Source: Tanypteryx hageni
Taxonomy: Eukaryota > Arthropoda > Insecta > Odonata > Petaluridae
Reading direction: 5' to 3'
NCBI GenBank assembly: GCA_028673005.1
Contig: CM054117.1
Span: 2,914,001 to 2,978,000 of the forward strand
DNA: 64,000 bases
The stretch's first letter is position 1; each line of letters starts with the position of its first letter. Below are positions 34,981 through 45,780 of this stretch, in pieces. Position numbers and translations under genes: made by a program. The notes beneath the pieces were generated by a model that ran no database searches, was not told where the DNA came from, and saw nothing but the letters and a program-made list of their open reading frames with translations.

Positions 34981-35970
34981 CCTTTAAACACCAGATTTAA
35001 ATGTCCCTATGGCGAATCTTGCTGCCAGGCTTATTTTTGGCCAATTAAATTTTTCTTGCTTTCGATCAAATAAAATCTTGTATTTCCTAAACTATAAGAG
35101 ATAAATTAGTCAAACAAAAAGTAATATTTAGCAAAATTGTTTGGGTAATAACAGGTGTATGTCCTATATACTAAAAGAAAAGAAAACCCAAATTCTGAGT
35201 AAATCTATAATATAAAGTATACAAAATCATAATAAAACATAACTAACACTACTTTTTCATATATTTTACAACTTTTAAAGTGTTGTTTTGGTGTGGTACT
35301 CCTCAAAGCACAAAAATATAGAGCCGTACATCACATATTTTGCACTCACTGCTGTTCTAGTATATTTTCCCCTCTCGGAGCATACATGCCGGCAAAGGCG
35401 ATTTCGCTTTACGGACCAGTGTTTGTTTTCTTTGTCCTCCAAGTGACACAATTGTGTGCTGCTCGGTCTTCCACTTGGTGAAGTAACAGCGGGAAGAGCT
35501 GACGCCCCTTTTTGGATCAGATTTCACACAAGAGTGAGACGAAACTCTCGATGCATCATCTGCCTACCAGATGACATCAGGAGAACATAACTATTGAGGA
35601 CCATGACGTTGAGGAGATGGAAGAAGAGCTTCTTCATTCACTTCCAGCTATGGCAGCTGAACTCGTAGCTAGTCGCCATCCTATTCCCCTTGTCCATGTA
35701 AAATGAGAAGGGTAGGGCTGCTGCACTCTCCCTTATCTCTGTTTACAGTTGGTGAGAGGTCTTCCCCACCCCCAGTGGTGGATCGGCAGAATAGTTGCCT
35801 AAATGATTCTTGAGAGCATGGCTCAAGGACGAACCCTTAAAATTTCATGGCTCTATGACAAAAACGACATATGTAAGTGACTTCCAAACAAAGTGTTCCC
35901 GTACGGGTACGGCCGACAGTGAGCTGGTCACATTTTGCATTCCCGTACGGGTATGCTTGCCATTTAAAGG
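34981..35970. mobile_element. piggyBac-type TTAA element, non-autonomous, with paired palindromes
   Basis: Exact TTAA duplications at 34977-34980 and 35971-35974. Left end CCTTTAAACACCA and complement of the right end CCTTTAAATGGCA. The palindrome CCCGTACGGG occurs twice near the right end (35898-35907 and 35942-35951). Homologous to 31268-32447 along the first half. A scrap reads EDHDVEEMEEELLHSLPAMA (about 35600), resembling an acidic transposase N-terminus. No catalytic core. Confidence 0.8.
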
Positions 35971-36200
35971 TTAAAAATCATGCGTTTAAATATTATAAAA
36001 TATGTTTTTGGATGAAAAAGGCTAACTTCCGATCATCTTGGAATGAATTAGGCCTTTAACATGTATTTCCTATACAGCAACCTCTTGATTTACGATATAG
36101 TTAGGTTCCTGAAAAACGTTCGTAAATCAAAAATAAAATTACCATAAGAAATAATTGAATAGATATGGGTTAGGGGAAGTCATATCATAAGACACCCAGC

Positions 36201-36203
<3 letters not shown>

Positions 36204-36246
<43 letters not shown>
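36204..36246. repeat. (TA)n microsatellite
   Basis: About 43 bp of alternating A and T directly left of the Tigger-type insertion at 36249. Pogo elements insert at TA, so this was a natural target. Confidence 0.9.
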
Positions 36247-36248
<2 letters not shown>

Positions 36249-36251
<3 letters not shown>

Positions 36252-37264
36252 TTGATCCTCCATTTAACAGACTAATTGGGAAGATAGGGTGTCCGTTATT
36301 GCCGAAAGTCCATTAAAAGTCCATTAAATCCGAAAGTTCATCATATGACGAAGCAAAATGCACCTAAATGGCCACATCTTATAATGTCAAATGCAGTACA
36401 TTAGGAACACTGTTAAACAAGAATAATACGTTTATCTAATGTGGTAAAACTGTTACTTCGAATTCGAAGAACATGTATAATTACGACTTTGAAATTTCCG
36501 TGCACGTCATCCACAGTCTCCCACTCTCGCCGCTTCACTTCCGACCGATGTAGTTTTTTCTATTTACGTAAATATTTTATAAACATCACCATGTTTTCTA
36601 TCAACCTAAAAGTGCAAAAAACTAATAGATTGGAACAGTTGGCAGTCTGAAGATTTGGAACATAAATATAAAAATCCAAAATATCCCGGAAAGTTTTTTT
36701 TTTATTTTCTCCTTTCTCAGCACAACCACTGCATTCAACTAGTGATTATACTTGAAATTTAAATTAGCAAGCCTTTTGTTTCATTTGACATACCACTCCA
36801 CAATGTTTCAGTCTTGTAAGTTACTAACGCACAGGCATCAAAAACATCGCCGCAGTAAGTACAAAGTCCTGTGGGAAATCCTGTGGTACCGAGAATCGAA
36901 CCAATGTATCCCTAAGTGCAGCATAACAAATGAATTCATATTTTCATTGCCTCACTCTGCCTCCTTTTAATTTCATCGCTCGGTGCTCGACACCCTCGCC
37001 AAACATACTTTCCTCTAGAAGTTTCGTCGACGGTCCGGGTGGGAAGTTCAAAAGTGGCAAAAATGTTATGGCAAAAACTGAAAAGTATAGAAAACAATCA
37101 GAAAGGAACCAAATGTCAGGCAATAATGCTCATTGCAAATGGACTGCCCTCAGCATTAACATATGGTGAGTGGTCTAAAATCGCAGACAAAGCGGTGATA
37201 GAGAGAGGATTCTCAGCGACCGGACGGCCATCGGCCATGAGTCCATTAAATCAAGGGTTTACTG
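36249..37264. mobile_element. Third-level Tigger-type non-autonomous element
   Basis: Left end CAGTTGATCCTCCATTTAAC and complement of the right end CAGTAAACCCTTGATTTAAT. TA follows the right end (37265-37266); the left flank reads CA, probably mutated from TA. The 1016 bp include no recognisable transposase. Confidence 0.7.
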
Positions 37265-37518
37265 TATATCATTTATACACCTTATATTCATGTATGCATA
37301 TTCATTTTGTTATTGTATAAACACAAAATAAAGAAATAAGCAATAAATATTTATTTTTAACTTAACGAAGGTACATAGATATTGCACCAACACATTATGT
37401 TCTGGCTGAAATGACTTAAGGGTGATGGAGGTAGTGGAGATTACATAAGGGGGAGGGGATCATCTGGATCAGATGATGAGGAGGCTGGTGATCGTAATGC
37501 TGAGGAGGTGGAGGGCTT

Positions 37519-39163
37519 TTATTTCTCGCTAGTCAGCTGAGGTGAACAATTTTCAGATGTCACTGGCTTATGTTCAGGTATTACCGATTCACCTTTCTTA
37601 AAATATGAAAACAATGACATTTGCTTTTTATTCATCTTTTTTTCTTTTAAGATTTCAGAATAGCATGTCAATGTAGCAAGAACATTTCTTTTTACTTTTG
37701 TGCTTCTTTCTGAGTTTGGATCATCTTCATCCAGAATAGCCAAACCTTCATCAAAGAGTCGAAATGCTTTGGATAATCTTCTGCTAGTGAGGCTGTGCAC
37801 TTCAGTCTCGGCTGTTACATCCTCCTGCTGTTTGTTCTCAAGTTGAATTAAATCTTCATTCGTTAAAGCTTCCTTATGTGCTGCTAATGACTCAGCTACA
37901 TCATCTAAATCTACGTCTTCCAAGCCCACTTTCTTTGCCAATTTCACAATTTTTTTTAATAACATCATCATCAACTCTGAACCCTTTGAAGTCATAGATG
38001 AAATTCGGACACTATTTTCACCAAACACCATTCATATACGAACGAGAAATTTCAGTCCATGCTTCGCCAATGAGCATTATTGCATCTCGGATATTAAAGT
38101 TTTTCCAAAATTCTTTAACACTTATATTTTTCTCCTCCATTGCATCCACCATAAGATCGAAAGTTTTCTTTAGATAATATGGTTTCAATGTAGTGATTAC
38201 CTCGTTCGGAGATAAAAACAACTTTGATATGCTCTTTTAAATCTTGAATTGAATGAGGATGTCCAGGGGCATTATCCACTAGAATTAATATTTTAAATGG
38301 AAAGTTTTCTTTTTCACAATAATGTTGCAGTCCACCTTCAAGTTTAGACACAAGATAATCATAAAAAATTGTAACAGTTATCCATCCCTTGGCATTAGAA
38401 TAAAAATGGACAGGTAATAGGTGCTTCACGTAACCTTTTAAAGCATGGGGATTAGCTGAATGATAAACCAATACAGGTGTCAATTTGCAGTCTCCCTCAG
38501 CATTACCACCAACCAGGAGTGTAAATCTGTATTTTGAAGCCTTAAAGCCAGGTGCAGTTTTATCTTCTTTTGAAATATAGGTTCGAGATGGCATCCTTTT
38601 CCAGTTTATAGCAGTTTCAAGGTTAAAAACCTGCTTTGATGAATAGCTGCCTTCTTCAATCAGAGCATTCAGTGCTTCAATGAATTTTTTAGCCGCAATT
38701 TCATCAGCTGATGCAACCTCTCCAGTCACTTTTATGTTAGGGAAATTGTATCTTTTCTTAAAATTAGCAAACCAACCTGAACTGGCATGAAATGGTTTGG
38801 AATATTCTCTTCCTTTGTTAATTCATCATATAAAGAATGTGCCTTTGCTTGCACCAAAAGCATGCTTATAGACATATGACGCTAATTCTGATCTTCTATC
38901 TAAGTGCTCAGCATTTTCTTCATTCTTTCCATTATGTTACTTCTTGAATAAGATGTTCTTACAGCACTTATTTCTGTTCCAGATTTTGCACTTTGCTTAG
39001 TCTTTATCACAAATTGTGACAATAGTAATTTTAGCCAACCCAAACACTTGACATAGATCTGTGATTCGTTCACCTTTTCCGAGACAATTTATCACATCTA
39101 ATTTCAATTGAAGCCTTTCATTGGGGTTGCAGCAGGATATAAAGATTCACGTTTTTCACTCAT
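37519..39163 (-). pseudogene. Tigger transposase (TIGD1-like), two catalytic sites lost
   Basis: Starts MSEKRESLYPAA at 39163. The N-terminal half is full of stops. Later frames give MTGEVASADEIAAKKF, RMPSRTYISKEDKTAPGFKA, GGNAEGDCKLTPVLVYHSAN, LILVDNAPGHPHSI, LKPYYLKKTFDLMV and the C-terminal LTSRRLSKAFRLFDEG and ILDEDDPNSE. The first catalytic block, FNLDETALYW in the relative at 29309-31010, is shortened to FNLETAINW, losing its Asp. The block expected to be IQPMDQG is replaced by out-of-frame sequence. Only the middle Asp remains, so it is dead. It ends at 37519 with no further coding. Confidence 0.87.
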
Positions 39164-39446
39164 TTTGAAGATAAACCAGATAACACTGTGGAATAATACA
39201 ATACAGAATGTAGAATAACATAATGAAATACAGTTCCGAATTACGTGCATAATGTAAACAACTGCAGCAACCATGCAGACGGAAAGGTAGTGCGTGCACT
39301 GTCGGCAACATTGCCAGTTTGTTAAATCAAAAATTACTGTACATATTTTAAAGATTGGATTTAATTATCTTAATGATTTGGGTATATTAAAGCAAAAATA
39401 CGTAAATCAAACGTACGTAAAACAAGAGGTTGCTGTATTCGATTAA

Positions 39447-41565
39447 CCCATTAGGGACGGAATTAAATGCCAGAAAATAGCCAATTTGTTACCTTTTTGG
39501 GAAAAGTATGACAGAAAAAGAATGTTAACTCTAATCTTCTTGAAACTTTCACTGGCCCATACTAAGAGTCTATATTAACTATTAAAATACTTACCGAGGC
39601 TTTTTATTCCTTAATTATTGGAGATTCTGATGGAAATCTCTGAAGCAAGTGTCAATGCACAGCCCTTTTTCACAAACAGAACATACAAAAATTATCCTCT
39701 TCCTAATTCCTTTTCCCCGGCATACCACACATTCTTTATGCAAAAGTTTATTCATATCATTTCTTTTCACTTGATCTGGATAGTGGCACTCTCCAAAATT
39801 ATGTGAAGGAGGAACTGCAGCTCTACGTCCACGCGCCTTTCTGCTTATGTAGCCTCCAATGAGGTCTCCGATTATATTCAAATAGAACTTTTTAAGGGGA
39901 AAAGTTGGCTTATTGGTAGCTTGTTTGTAGTAGATATAAGAATTTATTATCGTTCTATTTATTAAATCAAACATCAGTCTATGCCACCACTTTTTTGAAG
40001 GAATGTGCAAACTGTAGTAGCTACATAATTGATCGTTTCGATCTAATCCTCCCATGAATTGATTGTATAACCTCACAATCTCAGGACAGCACACTTCCAC
40101 CTTCGACCCATCCTTCTCATTCCTTTTCACAGACTGCATTGGGTATGTGGGTGAATCGTAACCTGATGACAAAAAGAATATAGACCTTTTGTCTCGCCAG
40201 CCTAAGGAAACGAGTGGGGAGGAGGAGAGCCACTCACAGTCCCCTTGGTTACTTTGCTTCCAGTCCTTTGTGTTTGCTACCAATTCTTTGGGATAATTGA
40301 CACGGTTGGTGTTTGCAGTTCCTATGACTCTCAAACCTTTTTTGGAGAGTTCCATAAATAGATCTGGCGACGTAAAAAATCTATCGCAAATAAGGGTGCA
40401 GCCTGACCCAAAGAGAGGCTCTGCAAGTTGCATCATGACATTTCCACCCAAACCCAAATTATTCTTTTGAATTGTCCCTTTCCCTGTATATAATTCTAAA
40501 TGAAAAACAAATCCCGATGTTCCATCTGCTCTTCCCCACCACTTGAATCCCCTTTTGATGGGTTTCATTGGCATATACTGTTTCATTGAAGAGCGACCAG
40601 TAAATTTCACCATCGCTTCATCTACTGCCTGATACTCAGAAAAGTTATAATATTTTTTATAATTGCTATTTAAACTATCCAGAATAGGACTAATTTTGTA
40701 GAGTTTATCAAAATCTAAGCTATCTTGTAGAGGCTGCCGTGAATTATCATTTACGTGAAAATTCCGCAAAATTGACAAAAATCGATTCCTTGCCATGATT
40801 TCTGATACACCTGGTACATTCAATGCCCTATCTGTGGACCAATAGTCTTTCAGACTTGGAAGATCATGAAATCCCATTGTAAAAAGAACACCTAACCAAG
40901 CTTTCAACTCATCTAATGTAAGATCTTCCCAAATATTTCCACCTCCGTCCGCAGTTGACATTTTTTGCGAGGCATACAAATTAGTCTGCTTGACGCAATG
41001 GTCCAACATATCGCCCGTAAAAAATAACATAAAATAATCTAAAGGTGAAGAATTTTCTGGTAAGTAAGTATTAGGACCAGGTGTAAACTGAGAGAGACTA
41101 GTGCCTAAATTTATCAAACCTCTTCTGGACCAAGTCAATCTGCTTCTGTTAGCCTGTTCAACTGTCTCTTCAATTTCACCATCGGATTCATCGTCTAAAG
41201 TTATAGGTGAAATATTTTTACATGGTTCAGGAATTTCTTCCTCTTGAATATCACTATCACTATCGATAGAGGATATATCACTTTTTACTCCATCATCTGG
41301 TATAGAAAACAATAAATCCAGTTTGTGATCGTCACACCGTTTTCTCTTGGTCGCCATTGTCAAATTAAAAAAGGGCTACATTTAAAAACAAGTAAAATTG
41401 TAACCGCTTAAGAAAAACACGTGCAACTTCACAGGATGAAACTTAAAACTGTCCGTAAGCTGCTAGCAAAAAGAAGGAACTACAGGTAATAAACACGCAC
41501 CACACAAGAGGGCAGAAGAGGACGGTACCCTAACACCACCGTGGTGGTGCTCCGTCCCTAATCGG
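39447..41565 (-). mobile_element. piggyBac transposon, apparently complete
   Basis: Exact TTAA duplications (39443-39446, 41566-41569). Left end CCCATTAGGGACGGA and complement of the right end CCGATTAGGGACGGA (13 of 15 identical). Length 2119 bp with one uninterrupted transposase gene. At the transposase 5' side a near-palindrome CACCACC-GT-GGTGGTG (41534-41549) is centred 24.5 bp from the TTAA. It lies inside the outer Tigger next to the inner Tigger's right end, making it one of the youngest insertions of the nest. Confidence 0.93.
39615..41363 (-). CDS. piggyBac transposase, full-length and uninterrupted
   Basis: 582 codons, near the usual 560-600 of piggyBac transposases. Residues 1-70 are acidic and low-complexity. 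The DDE_Tnp_1_7 core follows: YQAVDEAMVKFTGRSSMKQY (Asp248), LICDRFFTSPDLFMEL (Asp327) and MGGLDRNDQLCSYY (Asp441 and Asp444). These correspond to the four catalytic aspartates of piggyBac. The C-terminus has a cysteine-rich zinc-binding domain: C545-x2-C548, C561-x2-C564, C569, C573, H578. The protein should excise at TTAA and bind its own ends in the nucleus. All key residues are present and there is no stop, so it may still be functional or only recently silent. The start ATG at 41363 is the first in frame; a second ATG lies two codons later. The spacing from the TTAA (about 200 bp) leaves room for a promoter. Confidence 0.94.
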   Translation of the reverse strand: MTMATKRKRCDDHKLDLLFSIPDDGVKSDISSIDSDSDIQEEEIPEPCKNISPITLDDESDGEIEETVEQANRSRLTWSRRGLINLGTSLSQFTPGPNTYLPENSSPLDYFMLFFTGDMLDHCVKQTNLYASQKMSTADGGGNIWEDLTLDELKAWLGVLFTMGFHDLPSLKDYWSTDRALNVPGVSEIMARNRFLSILRNFHVNDNSRQPLQDSLDFDKLYKISPILDSLNSNYKKYYNFSEYQAVDEAMVKFTGRSSMKQYMPMKPIKRGFKWWGRADGTSGFVFHLELYTGKGTIQKNNLGLGGNVMMQLAEPLFGSGCTLICDRFFTSPDLFMELSKKGLRVIGTANTNRVNYPKELVANTKDWKQSNQGDCEWLSSSPLVSLGWRDKRSIFFLSSGYDSPTYPMQSVKRNEKDGSKVEVCCPEIVRLYNQFMGGLDRNDQLCSYYSLHIPSKKWWHRLMFDLINRTIINSYIYYKQATNKPTFPLKKFYLNIIGDLIGGYISRKARGRRAAVPPSHNFGECHYPDQVKRNDMNKLLHKECVVCRGKGIRKRIIFVCSVCEKGLCIDTCFRDFHQNLQ

Positions 41566-41635
41566 TTAATGATACTTTCAATTAACGATGGTTTTCGTGG
41601 AACCAATTAATATCATTGACCAAGGGACTACTGTA

Positions 41636-43361
41636 TAATGAGGGGTGTCTGTAATAGGATTGGGATTGGTTGGGTTTTTCATCTTATTTTTTATTTTTGC
41701 TCACTTATTGCAACAAATTTGCATAACAAGTTACAATGGTGTTGAAATTACATATTATGCATGTTTGCATAAAGCTGAAACTAAATTTTGACATTTTAGA
41801 AGGAGAAAAATTCTGTACTTGAGCAGGAATCGAACCCGGTTCTCTCCACTTGCCGGATAGGTGCTTTAATCAACTAAGTGAGATGACTTCAAATAAGTTA
41901 TTTCATGTCATCTCACTTTCTTGGGATAAAGTAAGGGTTTTTTTCTGTGATGTCTCTATGAGGGACAAAGGGACACAGGGACAAAGGGACAGAAGTAGCA
42001 TTTTATTATTGTTAGATTAGGATAAATAAACTCAGCAGCACCAAATGGATGGTTATTTTATTTTCTTATCACTTATTTGCAAACTAGTGCCCATAAATTT
42101 TAATATATTTTAAAATTTAATTCTATTTTATGAAACGTCTAAACTTTTATGCTTTGCTCGTTTTCCATTTCTCTCTAACCCACACGTCTTCCTCCTGCAG
42201 TCTTACTCGTATTTTGTCTGGTTCCCTCCCCATGCTTTCCCTTCCCCTAGCCATTTCCTCTATCTTTCTTCTCATTCCTCCATCCTCTGTTTCATATTTC
42301 AAACTTTTTCATATTTCTTGTTCTTGCTGTAAATAAGGACAATTTTGGTCATTATAGTTTTCAAAGCTAGCATAAAAATAATGTTCTGAAAAAGCAATGA
42401 ATCGTGCATTTTACCGTACTTTCCAGAATGGAAAATAGGCTTATTGTTTCGTTGTTCAGTCTTTCTGTCCCACTATTAACTTTTGAACCAATTAACTGGT
42501 TTTCATGACCACTGGGGATGACCTGTCATGGAAAATGTTTTCTGATATTTGAAGGCGCGAGTTCATTCCAGAAATTTTCCTCTCATTCAGTTTACATAAG
42601 AAATGCAAAATCCTCCATGCAGTGCCTTTATCTTTATGTCTTAAAAGAAGGGAATCGTACTATTGGCGTGGGATTTGTACTATTTTCTACGAAAAAAATA
42701 AAGATTTCAATTTTTATCATAGAATTTTGCTTATCGAACGTAATTATAAAAATTCCTCATAAGCAAGTGCAAGAAGAAAATGTAAATTTTAACTTATACT
42801 TCTATTCAAATGAAGAGGTATTAAAAAGTAATATATAAAGTATATTACACATGATGTTGAGATATGGTGTTTGCGACATAATAATAAACATCTTTTAGTT
42901 ATAGCAGGAGTGAGAGACACAGTTCCGTTGCTTAAATGCGGTGAGTTAACTTGAGATCACAAGCATGCTTGTGAAAGCAAAAAGAGATTGCGTTGGGATT
43001 CACGATTTACTGTGAGGTTGCGGCGGTATGCAGCAATATCCTTTATCCTCATTTTATTAAATTTTATGTATTTTCCAACCTTAAAAATTTTTATTCATAA
43101 CTATTGAGCATAAGTCTTACCAAAATGTTAAACCCTCTAAATAGCAGATGCTGTTCTTATGCCAACTTTGCATAAAAATCTCGATCACTATGGCAGAAGA
43201 TAAAATGTATTGCTTTAAAACCTATTTTTAATTCCAAGCATTTATTTTTTGAAAGTACTCATAGATTAACAACTTACAAAAAGAAACATATGATCAAAAT
43301 GGGTAATTAAGTTAAAAGGTATCAATGCTTATTATGACTCTCAATAAAGAAGATTTAAATA
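41636..43361. other. No gene; one tRNA-like SINE head
   Basis: Apart from the tRNA-like segment at 41821-41885 and a neighbouring inverted repeat (gtgagatgac / gtcatctcac, about 41878-41920), I see no coding or mobile signal. The pyrimidine-rich frame near 42130-42340 is low-complexity. Confidence 0.45.
41821..41885 (-). repeat. tRNA-like SINE head
   Basis: On the minus strand CACTTAGTTGATTAAAGC resembles an A box, and 33 bp later CGGGTTCGATTCC is a perfect B box. The text between does not fold into a clean anticodon arm as far as I can judge, so I favour a SINE relic over a tRNA gene. Other B-box-like sites occur at about 5843, 6017, 6950 and 36892. Confidence 0.5.
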
Positions 43362-43730
43362 ATATATTATGCCCCCCTTCCTCCCTCCTCTGTACCCCTC
43401 AACAACTTTTTTCCTTTTTTCTTTGCATATTCCTAATTGATATAATAATTCCCAGTTGACGGATACCTATATTGCTTATATTTTGTTATAATAAATTATG
43501 CCACTCCTTCCACCCCCTTACCATCTTTTTTCTTTTTTCTCAGCAAATTCTTAGTTGTTATAAAAATTCCTCGTTGATGGATACCTATATTGCTTATATT
43601 TTGTTATAATAAATTACCCCCCCCCATCCTCCCCCCTCTGTCCCCCTTACCATCTTTTTCTTTTTTCTCCGCAAATTCTTAATTGTTATAAAAATTCCTA
43701 GTTGATGGATAACAATATTGTGCATATCTC
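43362..43730. repeat. Tandem repeat, three units of about 118-128 bp
   Basis: Each unit contains a C-rich start (CCCCCC..TCCTCCC), then 'cttttttct..gca.attctta', then 'gttgatggatacctatattg'. Anchor 'attgcttata' falls at 43471 and 43589, with the related 'attgtgcata' at 43717. The copies are diverged. Confidence 0.75.
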
Positions 43731-44765
43731 TATTAATAAAAGTCTTACTATGTGCCTAATGCTGAAATCAACAATGGCACTTTATAAAACGTTTTCAACA
43801 AACTTTTCAATCAGGTGGAAGGTTGAAATTTTGCAGGAATGTTTAATTTAGATATAAAAATTAAATGACAAAAAAAAAACAAAAAAAGATCCAAGTTCGA
43901 CTCCAGAGGGATTTCCATTTCTCGTAAGAAAACATGTAAAAAGCGACTTTTTAAAGTGACAGCTTTTATTCTTTTGGAAATTAAAATTAGAAACAATTGA
44001 TGTAAGATCTTCAAATTTAAACCATGTTTTAGGAAAATTAATGAAATTTCTTATTCTATTCGTCTTTTTCTGCCTACTTTTCGAAATCTCTCATATTAAA
44101 CATTTAAATAATGGATTTTGGGAAAATATCGGCTTTTAAACGGGATGTTGCCTTGCTGACCACGTCATTGTTCAACTTCAAGAATCAATTGTTGTTTCAA
44201 CTCGCATACAAAAAATATATACGAGTGCATAGATTGTCTTAAATTATCGTAGGATTTTTCGCGAAATTACGTAAACCTAAAGGGATGGATTTAGTTTGGA
44301 TTCTTTTAATTATCTAAACAACACGACTATACAGGGTGCCCGGCGACTTTATGTCATAACTTCGGGATCTTATTCCTTAAGTGATTTTGAGTAAAAAATG
44401 TCTTACGAACATGGGCCCAATTATAATTTGTTGCGGAGCTACGGGCAATTGAAATTATCTCGTACTTTGATTTGTACAACTTAATTGCTGGAAAAATGCA
44501 TTGTTTAAATAATTATTCGTATAAATTGTTAATTGTTGAAAAATGTATTATTTAAATAATCATTCACTTACATTGATACTCAATCCATTGTTACAACAAT
44601 AAGAAGCATGATGCTTGCACAACAGACGTGGACGTAATTTGGAAGCTCCCAGACAGCATGTCAGTAGAACATAAGCTAGTGTTCAGTGTAGTTTGCTGTG
44701 GCACGTGTAGTATCATTAACTTTCAATAATTCCGTTTACATTTTCAAATGAAGAGTATGCAGATA
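43731..44765. other. No gene; possible left end of the transposon at 44766
   Basis: At 44333 the text 'cagggtgcccggcgacttta' looks like a transposon terminus and is about 430 bp upstream of the DUF4817-type transposase start, but no matching inverted copy was found downstream. A B-box-like site in the sense orientation lies at about 43894. Confidence 0.35.
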
Positions 44766-45780
44766 TGTACTTCATGTACGGTTTTTGCGATGGAAACTCC
44801 GTTGCTGCTGCCAATGACGATTTCTACAAAGAAGAACACCAGATCGACGTACTTTTATTCAAGTTCACCAACATTTACGAGAAAATGGCTCATTTCCGTG
44901 TGTGTCTTTGAGAGCTGAACATCCAGTACAAGTCAATATGGATGAGGAGGAAAACATTATTCAAATGGTTCAGCAAAGTCCGCGTCTTAGTACACGAGGA
45001 ATGTCCGCCCGCCTCAACGTTCCGCGAATGAGAGTCTGGCAAACATTACACGATGAGGGAATTTATCCATACCATATCTGGCAAGTTCAGCATCTTCAAC
45101 CCGAGGATATGGCTAGGCGGTTGGAATTCTGCCGTTGGTTAAATGCACACTCCCGCCTGAACCGTTACATCTTGTTCACGGAAGAGGCACAGTTTACTCG
45201 TGATGGAATAAACAACACGAGAAACTACCATTTATGGGTTCGCAAAAATCCTCACAGAACAGTTGAAAGGAACTTCCAACTCTGTTTTTCTGTGAATGTG
45301 TGGTGTGGTGTCATTGGGAACCAGCTGGTTGAACCGTACTTCTTCCCGCGACGTCTGACAGGTGCCATTTATGCTGATTTTTTGGAAAATGAAATGCTGG
45401 GTCTCTTAGAAGTAATTTCTCTGCAAACATGACTTCAGATGTACTACCTGCATGATGGGGCACCAACCCCCCCCCATTTTAGTAAGAATGCTACGCTGTA
45501 TCTTAACAAGAAGCTCCCTAGCAGATGGATCGGTCGTGGCGGTGTGCAGGACTTACCACCGAGGTCTCCGGATCTCACTCTATTGGATTTCCATGTGTGG
45601 AGCAAACTAAAAACATTGTGTATGAAGCCAAAGTGATCACGAGGGAATAACTTATTCAGCGAATTTTTGATGCTGCGAGGCACGTTAATAATGCTGCAGT
45701 TCTTCGTGCTGTTTTATGATCCCTTCTCAAACTGGTTAGATTGTGCATCCAAGCCGAAGGCGGCCATTTTGAACAATTGT
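44766..45780 (+). pseudogene. DUF4817-type Tc1/mariner-like transposase, frameshifted
   Basis: MYFMYGFCDGNSVAAAN starts at 44766. After a frameshift come RFLQRRTPDRRTFIQVHQHL, SLRAEHPVQVNMDEEENI, LSTRGMSARLNVPRMRVWQT (helix-turn-helix), LEFCRWLNAH, YILFTEEAQFTRDGINNTRN, YYLHDGAP and SPDLTLLDFHVW. The family is annotated as DUF4817 or Tc3-like in many insects. The first catalytic site is FTDEA in family members I recall but FTEEA here. A TGA at 45430-45432 interrupts the frame, and a six-base C-run insertion alters YYLHDGAP-PHF. The C-terminal RLCIQAEGGHFEQLL continues in another frame to about 45780. It is inactive. Confidence 0.82.

Larger units (their letters stand above)
36075..39435 (-). 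mobile_element. Second Tigger element (TIGD1-like) inside the outer one
   Basis: Left end CAGCAACCTCTTGATTTACG; complement of the right end CAGCAACCTCTTGTTTTACG. TA flanks both (36073-36074, 39436-39437). The transposase is on the minus strand (37519-39163). A third Tigger-like element is inserted at 36249-37264. Confidence 0.9.
34391..41633 (+). mobile_element. Outer Tigger element holding a nest of later insertions
   Basis: Left end CAGTGGTCCCTCGGTTTATG and complement of the right end CAGTAGTCCCTTGGTCAATG are matching pogo-type termini. TA flanks both (34389-34390, 41634-41635). Within it lie a TTAA element (34981-35970), a second Tigger (36075-39435, itself containing a third at 36249-37264) and a piggyBac (39447-41565). 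Subtracting these leaves under 1 kb of outer element, so it was already a deletion derivative. Confidence 0.85.

Noticed and set aside
36752..37169. Short frames inside the third-level Tigger-type element as a captured gene
   Set aside because: Sequences such as KVAKMLWQKLKSIENNQKGT have no clear homology, and the region is frameshifted and short.
41821..41885. Genuine tRNA gene on the minus strand
   Set aside because: A and B boxes are present, but I could not fold a convincing acceptor or anticodon arm. The word recurs elsewhere as a repeat. A SINE head is the simpler reading; a tRNAscan-SE run would settle it.
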